DNA of 64,000 nucleotides, from positions 6,014,001 through 6,078,000 of the forward strand of contig NZ_CP063458.1 of NCBI RefSeq assembly GCF_015169395.1. The letters are read 5' to 3'. The stretch is from Humisphaera borealis (lineage in GTDB: Bacteria; Planctomycetota; Phycisphaerae; Tepidisphaerales; Tepidisphaeraceae). The notes under the pieces were generated by a model that had not been told where the DNA came from, searched no databases, and saw nothing but the letters and a program-made list of their open reading frames with translations. How positions within the stretch are numbered: the stretch's first letter is position 1; each line of letters starts with the position of its first letter. The position numbers were made by a program, and so were the translations under genes. Shown piece after piece: positions 51,123 through 64,000 of this stretch.

Positions 51123-51743
51123 ATGTTGAAGGTTACGCGATTTGGTTTTGTGGCGGTGATGGTCTGCGCGATGGTCGGCTCGGCCAAGGCCGATCAGTCG
51201 ACCCCCAAGGGCGCGGCGTTGGCGTTCGGTAACGCGCTGATCGGCGGCGACAGCAAGGGCATCAAGGCGACCGCGGTCGGCAGCGACGCGGACTTCAAGG
51301 TTGTCGATGCGCTTGGCACGATGGTCAGCGCGATGAAGAAGCTGTCCGACGCCGCTGCTGAGAAGTACGGCAAGGACAACCCGATCTCGGCCAGCGCCAA
51401 GGACATGGACATCGCCGCCGAGCTCGAGAAGTCCGAAGTCAAGGAAGAAGGCGACACCGCCACCATCATCAACAAGACCAAGGAAGAAAAGAACCCGATG
51501 AAGCTGGTCAAGAAGGACGGCAAGTGGTTCGTCGACCTCGCGTCGCTCCCCAAGGACGGCATGGACCAGGTCGTGAAGATGGCCCCCGCGATGGCTAAGG
51601 CCGCGACGGAAGTCACCGCCGAGATCAAGAGCGGCAAGTTCAAGGACGCGATGGAAGCCCAGCAGGCGCTCGGCACCAAGATGATCGCCGCGATGATGGA
51701 AGCCGGCCCCGCCCCGGCCCCGGCTCCGGCCCCCGAGAAGTAA
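51123..51743 (+). CDS. Secreted protein of unknown function
   Basis: A 206-residue protein with a signal peptide ending GSAKA-DQ (about residue 23). The mature part is charged and helical (AAAEKYGKDNPISASAKDM, KEEGDTATIINKTKEEKNPM, LVKKDGKWFVDL), with a Lys/Ala-rich tail ending PAPAPAPEK. The DGKWFVDLASLP stretch resembles NTF2-like or DUF4878-type lipoprotein domains; this is tentative. GAGGA lies 6 nt before the ATG at 51123. A terminator follows the gene. Confidence 0.7.
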   Translation: MLKVTRFGFVAVMVCAMVGSAKADQSTPKGAALAFGNALIGGDSKGIKATAVGSDADFKVVDALGTMVSAMKKLSDAAAEKYGKDNPISASAKDMDIAAELEKSEVKEEGDTATIINKTKEEKNPMKLVKKDGKWFVDLASLPKDGMDQVVKMAPAMAKAATEVTAEIKSGKFKDAMEAQQALGTKMIAAMMEAGPAPAPAPAPEK

Positions 51744-51778
51744 GCCTTCCTTCAGGCGATGGATTTTCGAACGAACGA

Positions 51779-51810
51779 GCGGAGGCGGCCGAAAGGTCGT
51801 CTCCGCTTTT
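51779..51810 (+). terminator. Intrinsic terminator
   Basis: GCGGAGGCGGCC (51779-51790) pairs with GGTCGTCTCCGC (51795-51806), allowing two G-U pairs, around a GAAA tetraloop, followed by TTTT. It ends the secreted-protein gene. Confidence 0.85.
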
Positions 51811-51957
51811 GCGCGTCGCTCGGCTTGGGAGGAAGAGGGATTCACCACGAAGACACGAAGACACGGAGGTGATCCCCTCTTCCCCGCGACCGGGTTATCG
51901 CCGTTGCATTCTCCCGATCTTGCGACTACCAATGCGGCTCTCACACGGAGGCCTCGA

Positions 51958-53364
51958 ATGAGCATCGCGACGCTGCGGCAGAAACTCGCTTCGATCGGGC
52001 AGGATCAGGTCCTGCGGTTCTACGATTCACTCTCACCAGAGCAGCAGAATCGGCTCGTTGCGCAGCTCGGCGCACAGGATCTGGGCCTGCTGGCATCGCT
52101 CGCCGAGACCTACGTCCGGCAGAAGCCGCCGATCGATCTGCCGAAGGACATCCAGCCTGTCAAGCCTTATCCGCGCACGCCGGCGGCGGGGCAGGAGAAG
52201 CTGTACGCCGACGCCCGCGCACGAGGCGACGAACTGCTCAAAGCCGGCAAGGTCGGTGCGTTTCTCGTCGCCGGCGGGCAGGGGACGCGGCTGGGCTACG
52301 ACGGCCCGAAGGGAGAGTACCCCGTCACGCCGATCAAGCAGAAGCCGCTGTTCCAGGTCTTCGCCGAACAGTTGCACACGCACAGCCGGATCGCGACGAA
52401 GGTCATCCCCTGGTACATCATGACCAGCGAGGTGAACGATGCCCCGACGCGGGCCTACTTCGAAAAGCACAACTACTTCGGCTACCCCAAGGCGGACGTC
52501 TTCTTCTTTCAGCAGGGCATGATGCCGGCCTACTCGATGGACGGCTCGCTGCTGCTGGGCGAGAAAGACTCGCTCGCCCTCTCGCCCGACGGGCATGGCG
52601 GCTCGCTCCGCGCGCTCGACCGCAGTGGCGCGCTGGCCGACATGAAGAAGCGGGGCGTCGAGCATCTGTCTTACTTTCAGGTGGACAACCCGCTCGTTCA
52701 CACGATGGACCCGCTGTTCCTCGGCCTGCACGATCTCACCGGCAGCGAGATGAGCAGCAAGATCGTCCCCAAGGCCGGGCCGCTGGAGAAGGTCGGCAAC
52801 TTCTGCATCGGCGACGGCAAGGTGCAGGTCATCGAATACAGCGACCTGCCGGAACACCTCGCGAAACAGACCGTCGGCGGCGCGCTGGCATTCAACGCCG
52901 GCTCGATCGCGATCCACGCGCTGCGCGTCAGCTTCATCGCGCGACTGAACGCCGGCGGCAGGCTGGAATTGCCCTGGCACCGCGCCGAAAAGAAGGTGCC
53001 CTACGTCGACGCCAGCGGCACGCTGATCAAGCCCGAGAAGCCCAACGCAGTGAAGCTCGAGCAGTTCGTATTCGACGCAATCCCGCTCGCCGAGAACCCG
53101 CTGGTCTTCACGACAAGCCGCGCCGAAGAGTTCAGCCCGGTCAAGAACGCGCAAGGCGACGACAGCCCCGCGACATGCAAACGCGATCAGATCCGCCGCA
53201 ACGCCGAGTGGCTGGAACTCGCCGGCATCGACGTACCCCGTGCCAACGGCGAACCTGCGATGACGATCGAAATCTCGCCGCTGTACGCAACTAGCGCCGA
53301 GCAGCTCAAGTCCCGGAAGCCGGTTGTCGTGCTGAAGCCGGGCGTGGATGTCTATATCGAATAG
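51958..53364 (+). CDS. UTP-dependent sugar-1-phosphate uridylyltransferase, UAP1-like
   Basis: A 468-residue enzyme of the eukaryotic-type UDP-sugar pyrophosphorylase family. The signature LVAGGQGTRLGYDGPKGEYP binds UTP. DNPLVHTMDPLFLG, VQVIEYSDLP, LAFNAGSIAIHA, FVFDAIPLA and REFSPVKNAQGDDSP-type stretches follow the order in UDP-N-acetylglucosamine pyrophosphorylase (UAP1/QRI1). It would make UDP-GlcNAc or a related UDP-sugar. GGAGG lies 6 nt before ATG 51958. The bacterial norm for UDP-GlcNAc is GlmU, so this may be an additional route. Confidence 0.88.
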   Translation: MSIATLRQKLASIGQDQVLRFYDSLSPEQQNRLVAQLGAQDLGLLASLAETYVRQKPPIDLPKDIQPVKPYPRTPAAGQEKLYADARARGDELLKAGKVGAFLVAGGQGTRLGYDGPKGEYPVTPIKQKPLFQVFAEQLHTHSRIATKVIPWYIMTSEVNDAPTRAYFEKHNYFGYPKADVFFFQQGMMPAYSMDGSLLLGEKDSLALSPDGHGGSLRALDRSGALADMKKRGVEHLSYFQVDNPLVHTMDPLFLGLHDLTGSEMSSKIVPKAGPLEKVGNFCIGDGKVQVIEYSDLPEHLAKQTVGGALAFNAGSIAIHALRVSFIARLNAGGRLELPWHRAEKKVPYVDASGTLIKPEKPNAVKLEQFVFDAIPLAENPLVFTTSRAEEFSPVKNAQGDDSPATCKRDQIRRNAEWLELAGIDVPRANGEPAMTIEISPLYATSAEQLKSRKPVVVLKPGVDVYIE

Positions 53365-53380
53365 GGCAAGGTCATGGATT

Positions 53381-53414
53381 CGTGTAGCCGGCAAGCAAAC
53401 TTGCCGGCTACACG
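53381..53414. repeat. Perfect 15-bp-stem palindrome between convergent genes
   Basis: CGTGTAGCCGGCAAG (53381-53395) pairs exactly with CTTGCCGGCTACACG (53400-53414) around a 4-nt loop. It contains the GTAGCCGG head seen in a shorter form in the dnaE insert (GTAGCCGCG). It may terminate both strands. Confidence 0.9.
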
Positions 53415-53424
53415 ACGACCCGCA

Positions 53425-55674
53425 TCACTCAGCCGGTGGTTTGATCTCGTCCCCTTCGAGCAGATACTGCCAGATCGCTTCGAACTGCTTTCGCGCGTCG
53501 CCTTCGTAGACGTTGGTGATCGTCGTCTTGCCGTCCTCGCGTTCGAACGCGGGCATCTTGGTGTTGGGGTCGAGGCGCAGCGGATTGTGCACCCAGCGGT
53601 GGTAGTAGTCCTTCAGCAGCCGCTCGCGGGCGTGAGAGAAGTTGACCGCCGGGGCCTCGAACGGGTTCAGCGCCGGCTGCTTGTTGACGGCGTGGCACTG
53701 TACGCAACTGAAGCTTTCGTTCGGCGTCTTGCCGACCAGCTTGCTGCCGATCGCCGCAAGGGCGGCATCGGGCTTGGGGTACTCGGGCGTCGTTGCGCCG
53801 ATGCCATGCTCGGCGGCCATGCCGCGAGCGAGCGCGTCGGCGTCCACGTTGAATCCCGGCATCTTCGCGTGCAGATACGGCCGTGGTTTGTACGTCACCT
53901 TGCCGGCGATAAACGCTGACGCCCATTCCGGCCGCAGCTTCTCGCCGAACCAGGTCATCAGCGGTGCCCGCTGGTCGGGGGCGAACGCCTCGGCACTTTC
54001 CCCCTTGGGCGGCGGATAGGTGCCTTCCATCTCCTTGTGGGCGGCGTCGTAGGTCGTCGCCATCAATGACTCTTTCCCGTCGCGGGCGTGGCAGGCGTTG
54101 CAGTTGAGCGACTTCACCTGCCGCATGGCGTACTCCGCCGGCGACTCCTTCGACAGCGACGACCGGTCGGTGGCCGCGAATGCGACGATCGCCTGGCGGT
54201 GTTCATCGGTCAGCTTGAAGTGCGGGGCGCCCTTGCGGCCGGCGTCATCGGCCGACAGACAGCCGCGACTCCAGCCGTCTTTCGGGATGGCGTCGAGACT
54301 GGCGAACGTCGCCGGCTTTTCCTGGTCGACGGCATGACAGTTCACGCAGCCGGCGGTAACGATCAGCGCCTTGCCCTTGGCCGCGTCGCCCGCGGGGAGG
54401 TCGGCGGTCATGGTGCCGGCCGCCTGAGACAGCAGGAACGCCGCAACCGCCGACGCGTCGGCTTCACTGAACCGGAAGTTAGGCATCGGGATCGACGCGT
54501 AGTGCGCCGCCGGGTTCTGCAGGAACTTCACCAGCGCGCCGGCCTTGAACTTGGCCTTGACGTACTTCAGCGGAACGCGCGCCGGTGGCGGCGTTTCCCC
54601 TTCGGCGACTTCCGCTGGTGCGGCGTTCTCCGGCAGGCCGGCGGGGGGCTCGTGGCAGGCGATGCAGTTGAGCGACGTGAAGAGCTGCCCGCCGCGGGAG
54701 ACCTTCGTGTCGTCGGGGGCGGGGCCGTCGTCGGCCTTGGCCTCGCCGCCGCCGAGCGTGGCGAGATACGCCGCCACATCGGCGGCGCGAGGATCGATCG
54801 AGCCCTTGTCCTCACCCTTGGGCGCAAACACACGCGGCATGTGCGGGTTCGGGCGAAGGGCATGCGGATTGTTGATCCAGGCTGTCATCCAGTCTTTGCT
54901 TAGCCGTCCGCCGACGTCGGAGAGATCGGGCGCAACCCGCTTTAGTTCCGGCATGATTGGCGCTTTGGCATCCATCGCCCCGGCAGAATGACAGTTGAAG
55001 CAATGCAGCTCGGCGAAGAGCTGCCGGCCTTCGCGAATACGCATCCCCTTCGCGACCGCTTCGCCGCCGGCGTTGTGCGTGAGCTGTGTCGGCGGCACGG
55101 GGTGGGCGTAGTACTCGTCCTTCACCGTCCAAAGCAGACGCAACGCCGAATCCCCAGCGGCGGGGCTTTCGTACTTCACGGTGATCTTGTTCTTCCCCTT
55201 GCTCAGCCGGACCGGTTCGCCAGCGGCTTTCTTGAAGTCGTCTCCCTCGGCCGTCAGCACGACCTTCTCGCCAATGCTGACCGTCACCTTGCCGCGGCCC
55301 TCGGCGGAAAAGGTGTAGGTGTCACGCAGCCGCATGTTGACATCACCTTCGAACACGGCCGAGAACCGCCCGGCGCGAAGGAACGGCGTCGGCGGCGCGC
55401 CATCCGCGACAAACAGCGCAAGCATCCGCGACACACGCGTGTCGGTCGCCAGTGGCTTGCTGTCAGCGCCGATCGGCCTGAAGGTGACGGCGACGCCGGC
55501 GGCGTCCTTTTCGTCTGCCTTCAAGGGCGGGGCGTCGGGGAGCTTGTCGGCGGTGTTAGGCGTCGACTGGGCGGCAACATCCGCGGGCTTAAACAGCGGA
55601 CCTGCAACGGACAGTGCCGCCGCCGCCAGGACGCCGAGGCCAGTGAACCAACGCTTCGAGAGTAGTCGTCGCAT
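53425..55674 (-). CDS. Secreted pentaheme cytochrome c with PA14-like domain
   Basis: A 749-residue periplasmic electron carrier. A signal peptide covers residues 1-35. Residues about 60-200 look like a PA14 beta-barrel (RAGRFSAVFEGDVNMRLRDT, FSAEGRGKVTVSIGEKVVL, ALRLLWT). Five CxxCH haem sites follow: CFNCH, CIACH, CVNCH, CNACH and CVQCH. Met-rich stretches such as MPNFRF and MPAF could supply axial ligands. I chose ATG 55674 because a signal peptide follows directly; the upstream frame translates a TCATCCTGAG-type repeat. Planctomycetes use such PA14/cytochrome fusions with secreted dehydrogenases; the partner here is unknown. Confidence 0.88.
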   Translation of the reverse strand: MRRLLSKRWFTGLGVLAAAALSVAGPLFKPADVAAQSTPNTADKLPDAPPLKADEKDAAGVAVTFRPIGADSKPLATDTRVSRMLALFVADGAPPTPFLRAGRFSAVFEGDVNMRLRDTYTFSAEGRGKVTVSIGEKVVLTAEGDDFKKAAGEPVRLSKGKNKITVKYESPAAGDSALRLLWTVKDEYYAHPVPPTQLTHNAGGEAVAKGMRIREGRQLFAELHCFNCHSAGAMDAKAPIMPELKRVAPDLSDVGGRLSKDWMTAWINNPHALRPNPHMPRVFAPKGEDKGSIDPRAADVAAYLATLGGGEAKADDGPAPDDTKVSRGGQLFTSLNCIACHEPPAGLPENAAPAEVAEGETPPPARVPLKYVKAKFKAGALVKFLQNPAAHYASIPMPNFRFSEADASAVAAFLLSQAAGTMTADLPAGDAAKGKALIVTAGCVNCHAVDQEKPATFASLDAIPKDGWSRGCLSADDAGRKGAPHFKLTDEHRQAIVAFAATDRSSLSKESPAEYAMRQVKSLNCNACHARDGKESLMATTYDAAHKEMEGTYPPPKGESAEAFAPDQRAPLMTWFGEKLRPEWASAFIAGKVTYKPRPYLHAKMPGFNVDADALARGMAAEHGIGATTPEYPKPDAALAAIGSKLVGKTPNESFSCVQCHAVNKQPALNPFEAPAVNFSHARERLLKDYYHRWVHNPLRLDPNTKMPAFEREDGKTTITNVYEGDARKQFEAIWQYLLEGDEIKPPAE

Positions 55675-56021
55675 GAGTGACAGAAGTATACGGTATAGCT
55701 GTCCCGCGCCGAACGGCCGATCTGGTCGTCTCGTCGGTGCTTTCGGGGGCGCGAGTCGAGGTGACGGGCCGAACGTCAGACCGTTCCCCATTGCGGTCAT
55801 CCTGAGCCGCCATGCGACGTCGTCGCGGCCTCGTGCGATGAACGCGACCTGGTGCCACGGGTCGGCGGTACTCCGCAGACCCATGCGCAGGTTGTTCCAA
55901 AACACGGGTCTCCGTAGTACCGGCGACCCGTCGCACCAGTCCGCGAACCATTTTCAGAACAGTTACCCCGAGGATTTGAAGGTAGCGTCGAAGCAAAAAG
56001 GTCTCATCCGTCGAGTCCGGC

Positions 56022-56483
56022 TTACCGCCGGCCACCGGCAGATCGCCAGTCGCGCAATCGACAGCCCCATCGGTAGTAAGTCCATGCGACGACGCCGGCA
56101 TAAGCACCTATCCCGGCGGGTGGTCCCCAAACATGCGGCGGGCCACTGACCGAGAAGAGTGCCGCACCGAGGGCGAAGAAAGCGATAAACCCGTACCCCA
56201 TCACAATCGCGGCGGTCGCAGTTCGCGATCGACCGATAAACGAAAGACACTGACATAGGAGAAACGCCAGCGTCATCCCAAGAAAAGCGTAGCTCGCCAA
56301 TTGATCTCGCTCACTAACGGGCGTGAAAATTCCGCGAACACCCACGATCGCGAGCCCGCTCAGCTGCGCGAACTGAACACTCGCCACGATGACAAGCAGA
56401 TTGCCACGAGCAGGAGCAGTCGGTACGGCTTGGTACTCGAGCTTTACGACCCCATGTACCGGACTTGTATCGGGCAAATCCAT
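56022..56483 (-). CDS. Small four-helix membrane protein
   Basis: A 153-residue protein with about four hydrophobic segments (LLVIVASVQFAQLSGLAIVG, ASYAFLGMTLAFLLCQCLS, AIVMGYGFIAFFALGAALF, GIGAYAGVVAWTYY). The stop of dnaE is only 16 bp upstream on the same strand, so it may be cotranscribed. No family is recognised. Confidence 0.6.
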   Translation of the reverse strand: MDLPDTSPVHGVVKLEYQAVPTAPARGNLLVIVASVQFAQLSGLAIVGVRGIFTPVSERDQLASYAFLGMTLAFLLCQCLSFIGRSRTATAAIVMGYGFIAFFALGAALFSVSGPPHVWGPPAGIGAYAGVVAWTYYRWGCRLRDWRSAGGRR

Positions 56484-56499
56484 GTCGTCTGCGTTGCTC

Positions 56500-60291
<3,792 letters not shown>

Positions 60292-60430
60292 CCGTGCGAA
60301 CCTCCAGGAATGCTTATATCCTAGGCTCGCCGGACCGTACAGATTCCGAAAAGATGTCAACACGTTGTCCACTTCCGACTGAATTCAGCCGGCACCCCAC
60401 AACGTCACTTAAGGACTTATGATCGCGATC

Positions 60431-62740
60431 TTAGGCCGCGCCCGACAGCCTTGGCGGCGGCAGGTGAAACTGCCCGGCGATCGCGGCACGCAACGGCTTA
60501 CTGAAATGGAATCCCTGCCCGAACTGGCAGTCCAGCGACTGCAGGAGCATCAGCTGCTCTGGTGTTTCGATTCCCTCGGCCACCACGGTGATGCCCAGGT
60601 TTCGCGCCAGTGTCACGATGGCATGCACCAGAGCGGCAAAGTCCCGGCCTCGTGACAAATTGGAGATGAACGATCGGTCGATCTTCAGCACGTCGAACTC
60701 GAACTCGTGCAGGCACGACAGCGACGAATGCCCGGTGCCGAAGTCGTCCATCGCCACACGTACGCCCATGGACCGGAGCCGCTTGATCGTGCGCGCCGCA
60801 GTCTGAGCGTCGCGCATGACGGTGCTCTCGGTCACTTCCAGGTGCAGCGAATGCGGATCGAGCGCATAGGCGGATAGCAAGCTTTGCAGTTTGTCGGGCA
60901 GGCCGGCGTTCATCAGTTGAATGCGCGACAGGTTGACCGCCACGCTGGTGGGGGCGGCGGTGCCAAGGTCTCTCCGCCAGCTCGCCAGCTGGCGGCACGC
61001 CTGCTCCAGCACCCGTTCCCCAATCGGCACGATCAGCCCGGTGTCCTCGGCAACCTGAATGAAGTCTCCCGGCGCGACAATGCCGTGAGACGGACGGTTC
61101 CACCTCAGCAGCGCCTCGAATGACGATACCTGTCCGCTGTCGAGCGAAACGATCGGCTGGTAATCGAGATAAAACTGATCGAGGTCCAGCGCCTTGCGGA
61201 GGTCGCTCTCGAGCGTCATGCGATTGTCCGCCAGTTGCCGCATGGCAACGTCGAAGGTTGCATAGCGGGCCTTGCCGGCCTGCTTGGCGGAATACATGGC
61301 GGCGTCGGCGTCGCGCAAAACCGCCTCGGCACTTTCGCAACTGATGTCGCTCGTGACGATGCCAATACTCGCCGTGGAAACCACTTCGTGTTGCCCCAAC
61401 GAGTAGGGGGCCGAGAGGACGCTCAGCAACCGCTCGGCGACCACGTGGCAATCGGCGATCGATTGGATGCCTTCCAGCAGGATAACGAACTCGTCACCGC
61501 CGAGCCTTGCCGCGTCCTGGACGCCCGCGGCATCGGTCGCAACCGAAACAACATCGGACCGGCGCAGCACGGTCCGCAGCCGCTGGCTGATGCCTTTCAA
61601 GAGCGCGTCGCCGTAGTCGTGGCCGAGGGTATCGTTGACGATCTTGAACCGGTCGAAGTCGAGAAAGAGCACGCCGAACCGATACGATCGGTCTTCGTGG
61701 GCGCGGCGGACGGATTTCTGAAGCCGGTCGAACAGCATCGCCCGGTTCGGCAGGCCGGTCAGCCGGTCGGTGGTCGCCGAGCGGCGAAGCTCCTGTTCCA
61801 TTCGATGGCGTTCAGTGACGTCTACGAACGCGGTGATCGCCGCCCGTGGCGCGGTGCGGCCGGGCTCGAAGACCGGCTGGCTGTTGACCAAAAGCCACGA
61901 CGTATCGCCGGTGGGGTTCTTGACCGCGAGCATGACGTCGCGCTGGGGCTGACCGGTCCGCAGTGCGACGATCGCAGGCTCGTTACGGCGCTCAGAATCC
62001 CGCCCGCCTTCGGCCGCCGGTTCCCAGAGGGATTCACCTGCCATACGGCCGAGCAGGTCGTCCGCGGGCACGCCAAGGATATCCCCTGCGGCCCGATTGC
62101 ATTCGATCACCATGCCGTCGAAATCGCTCACGACGACTCCAGCGGGCAGGGCATCGAACAGCGACTGGTACTGGGCCTGACTCGCGGCCAGTGCCTCGGA
62201 GAGTGCAAGTTTCGAGGTGACATCGACCGCAGTGCCGAGGTAACCGGCAGGCTTGCCGTCGGCCGTGCGATGGCAGGTGAGCGTCAGTTCGACCGTGAGT
62301 CGGCCCCCGTCCTTGCGGACGTACGTCCAGGTACGTTCGGCCGGATGTGAAGGATCGGCCAGCCGGGCGATCAGTTCGAAGGGTGTGCCGGGGCGATCCG
62401 GTCGGTCGGCGCATGCGGCGAGGCGTTGCGTCAGTTCGTCGGAATCGTGGACCGCTGCCAGTGGCTTGCCGATCAGCTCCGCGGCCTGAAAGCCCAGCAT
62501 CCGTTCCGCGCCGCGATTAAAGATGTTGATGTGGCCGGCGGCATCCGTGCCTATAACGGCCAGCTCGACCGCGGAGTCCAGAACTGCCCGCAGCTGCGCC
62601 TGCGTCGCGGCCAGTTGATCCTGGATCGACGGCGCATGCGACGACTCCACGCGCTGGTCGCGTCGATCATCGGTCGGCTGTAACCCGTCTGCCACGAATT
62701 TCCTCTTCCTGTCTGCCCGATCCGCAATGCCGAGACTCAC
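60431..62740 (-). CDS. PAS-PAS-GGDEF-EAL cyclic-di-GMP protein
   Basis: A 769-residue cytoplasmic signalling protein. PAS domains lie at about 45-175 and 187-312. The GGDEF diguanylate cyclase domain (about 322-495) has an intact GGDEF at 414-418 (RLGGDEFVILLE) with an extra stretch just before it. The EAL phosphodiesterase domain follows with FEALLRW, NLS, EVTES, DDFGTGHSS, KIDRSFI, VAEGIET and QGFHFSKP, all needed for catalysis. Both activities may be possible, with PAS input choosing between them. No membrane segment is seen. Confidence 0.93.
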   Translation of the reverse strand: MSLGIADRADRKRKFVADGLQPTDDRRDQRVESSHAPSIQDQLAATQAQLRAVLDSAVELAVIGTDAAGHINIFNRGAERMLGFQAAELIGKPLAAVHDSDELTQRLAACADRPDRPGTPFELIARLADPSHPAERTWTYVRKDGGRLTVELTLTCHRTADGKPAGYLGTAVDVTSKLALSEALAASQAQYQSLFDALPAGVVVSDFDGMVIECNRAAGDILGVPADDLLGRMAGESLWEPAAEGGRDSERRNEPAIVALRTGQPQRDVMLAVKNPTGDTSWLLVNSQPVFEPGRTAPRAAITAFVDVTERHRMEQELRRSATTDRLTGLPNRAMLFDRLQKSVRRAHEDRSYRFGVLFLDFDRFKIVNDTLGHDYGDALLKGISQRLRTVLRRSDVVSVATDAAGVQDAARLGGDEFVILLEGIQSIADCHVVAERLLSVLSAPYSLGQHEVVSTASIGIVTSDISCESAEAVLRDADAAMYSAKQAGKARYATFDVAMRQLADNRMTLESDLRKALDLDQFYLDYQPIVSLDSGQVSSFEALLRWNRPSHGIVAPGDFIQVAEDTGLIVPIGERVLEQACRQLASWRRDLGTAAPTSVAVNLSRIQLMNAGLPDKLQSLLSAYALDPHSLHLEVTESTVMRDAQTAARTIKRLRSMGVRVAMDDFGTGHSSLSCLHEFEFDVLKIDRSFISNLSRGRDFAALVHAIVTLARNLGITVVAEGIETPEQLMLLQSLDCQFGQGFHFSKPLRAAIAGQFHLPPPRLSGAA

Positions 62741-62847
62741 TCCGAGTGTCGGCTGTAGCGGGCGGTGCGTTCAGTGGGAACGGGCGAAAGCGGGTATCCC
62801 CGACATGGGTCCGATAATCCATCATCGCAGCCCAAGCAGCACGCGAC

Positions 62848-63624
62848 CTAAAGCACGACAAAGCGCGGCCGAATCTGCTGCCGCACGTAGGTCCGTGTGA
62901 TGTCCATGGTCCCGCCGTCGCCGGGCTTTCCGTGCGCAGTCAACCACTGCTGGCCGCGTTCGAAGAACTCATCGAACGCAGCCGGCGACATCTGCTGGGC
63001 AAAGTGGGTATCGCGCCGCAGCGGGATGATGCGGCAGATCGGATCCCCCTTTTTGATCTCGATCCTCTTCTGACTGCGATCCAGTTCCAGCACCGTGTGC
63101 CACGGGTAGCTCGCCGGGAACCAGTCAGTCTCGATCAGCGCCGACATTGCCCGCCAGGGGCGCTGCAGGTTCGGAATGTCCGTCATCAGCAGGATCTCGT
63201 TCGGGTCGGTCTTGAGGAACAGGAACGTGCTGACCTTCACCTGGTGATTGATCGCGGCATAGACATCGTCGCTGATGACGTGCGGCAGCTTTTGCCCCTT
63301 CTGCCAGAACCAGGCGTACTGCTGCGTGAGCGGCCGGCCGATGGGGGCGTCGCCGTCGGCGTCTTCAGCACCGGAATCGACGGACGGCGGGCTCCAGTCG
63401 AAGTCGCTCTCGATGACGAGGTCATCCTCGACTTTCCAGTCGCCGTCACGCTTGCGTACGAGGGTGAGGTCGAAGTTGGCCAGCAGGTCAAAGCCGTAGG
63501 CGTTGGCACCGCGAAGTGGCGGGCACTCCTCCGGCCAGCCCTTGCCGCCGGTATGCTTGATGTAAATGTCCTTCGCCGGCTCGGGGTCGAAAAGGTCCTG
63601 GCGGAACTTAAAATAGTGGAGCAT
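62848..63624 (-). CDS. Hypothetical protein, possibly DUF6065-like
   Basis: A 258-residue soluble protein starting MLHYFKFRQDLFDPEPAKD. Distinct stretches are GANAYGFDLLANFDLTL, QQYAWFWQKGQKLPHVIS, TDIPNLQRPWRAMSALIETDWFPASYP, KGDPICRIIPLRRDTHFAQQM and RPRFVVL. The GDPICRIIP and NAYGFDLL segments recall DUF6065 proteins, but I am unsure. I chose ATG 63624; the frame extends upstream through an unrelated, Arg-rich stretch. The function is unknown. Confidence 0.65.
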   Translation of the reverse strand: MLHYFKFRQDLFDPEPAKDIYIKHTGGKGWPEECPPLRGANAYGFDLLANFDLTLVRKRDGDWKVEDDLVIESDFDWSPPSVDSGAEDADGDAPIGRPLTQQYAWFWQKGQKLPHVISDDVYAAINHQVKVSTFLFLKTDPNEILLMTDIPNLQRPWRAMSALIETDWFPASYPWHTVLELDRSQKRIEIKKGDPICRIIPLRRDTHFAQQMSPAAFDEFFERGQQWLTAHGKPGDGGTMDITRTYVRQQIRPRFVVL

Positions 63625-63887
63625 GTCGGGTCGAAGTGTACCGGCAAAACACGGTCCGGGCTCGCCAGGGCCGGCAACACCCGCCGTACGCCGCGTCAAG
63701 TAGCAGCGACTGATGTCCCTGCCTGTACCCCGCTGAGCGGGCCCGCGGGGCCGGAAAGAACTCCTTCTTTTGCGGCAAATTTCTGCTCCGCATTTGCGGG
63801 CGAGGCGGATAGCTTCACTGAACCAGTCTCTGCCTTGGACCACTTTGGACGTCCCAGGAGCGACGACGACTGACGGAGATCTCGCCC

Positions 63888-64000
63888 ATGACTCGGCCCA
63901 ACTTGCTCGAATCCCTTGAATCCCGACTGCTTTGGTCCGCCGCGCCGGTGCCGGCGGCGGCTTCGCTGCCCGTCGGTTCGGTCCCGCCTCCCTTTGGCGT
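63888..64000 (+). CDS. Start of a secreted protein with LEPR-like leader (truncated)
   Basis: An open frame begins ATG 63888 and leaves the window. The first residues are MTRPNLLESLESRLLWSAAP, a form of the planctomycete LEPR-like leader, followed by a Pro/Ala-rich linker. GGAG (63875-63878) lies about 9 nt upstream. The rest of the protein is outside the window. Confidence 0.65.
   Translation, partial: MTRPNLLESLESRLLWSAAPVPAAASLPVGSVPPPFG

Noticed and set aside
55675-55905. An upstream start for the cytochrome
   Set aside because: The extension translates a diverged TCATCCTGAG repeat, and the signal peptide begins at 55674.

Overview
The window looks like high-GC chromosomal DNA from a member of the Planctomycetota, probably of the Phycisphaerae/Tepidisphaeraceae type; the class is an inference. 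Three clues point this way. Large secreted proteins start with a basic leader carrying a LEPR-like motif (VERLEDRRLF, VERLEDRRLL, LESLESRLLW). Membrane proteins carry a terminal CxxCGYxLR zinc ribbon. The division and cell-wall (dcw) cluster ends at ftsQ with no ftsA or ftsZ.

Layout. 1-3.5 kb: an edge-truncated zinc-ribbon gene, a 160-bp palindrome, a secreted FG-GAP protein and a Tat-type Gfo/Idh oxidoreductase. 3.7-25.6 kb: a rearranged dcw cluster on the minus strand. In transcription order it reads murE, murF, mraY, ftsW, (small ORF), murG, murC, murB, ddl, ftsQ, a membrane protein and mraZ. After a 4.8-kb interruption come rsmH, a LysM protein, a small protein and ftsL. The interruption holds an integron-type integrase, a zinc-ribbon membrane protein, a degenerate copy of the rsmH 5' end and 2.5 kb of repeat-rich DNA without a convincing gene. 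25.7-27.1 kb: an ISAs1-family insertion sequence with target duplication and a broken transposase. 27.1-33.6 kb: greA behind a promoter-terminator leader, an HtrA-like protease, two clpP genes, a lipoprotein, a secreted EEP-family nuclease/phosphatase and a DksA-type zinc finger. 33.7-42.6 kb: mutS, enolase, a PTPS/QueD-family protein, an epimerase, a GNAT acetyltransferase, tRNA-Phe and an AraC/XylR-like regulator. 43-56.5 kb: mostly exported proteins, including an ice-binding-like/SdrD-repeat protein, a HEFGH peptidase, a PL6 polysaccharide lyase, a UAP1-like pyrophosphorylase and a pentaheme cytochrome c with a PA14-like domain. 56.5-64 kb: dnaE, a PAS-PAS-GGDEF-EAL protein, an unknown protein and the start of a third LEPR-like protein.

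The most unusual feature is the density and variety of word-like palindromic repeats. Nearly every dcw gap holds a different inverted pair built from 7-10-bp words. A second set shares a GTAGGG head followed by interchangeable self-complementary cores. In this set the TAG of GTAGGG is the stop codon of ftsL, greA and the PL6 lyase, and the murC stop lies inside one of the cores. Palindromes of the same kinds sit in frame inside dnaE, enolase and ftsW. FtsW also carries a fibronectin type III domain in its first extracytoplasmic loop. The greA leader resembles the arrangement that makes the GraL small RNA in E. coli.

All functions come from reading motifs by eye; no database search was run.
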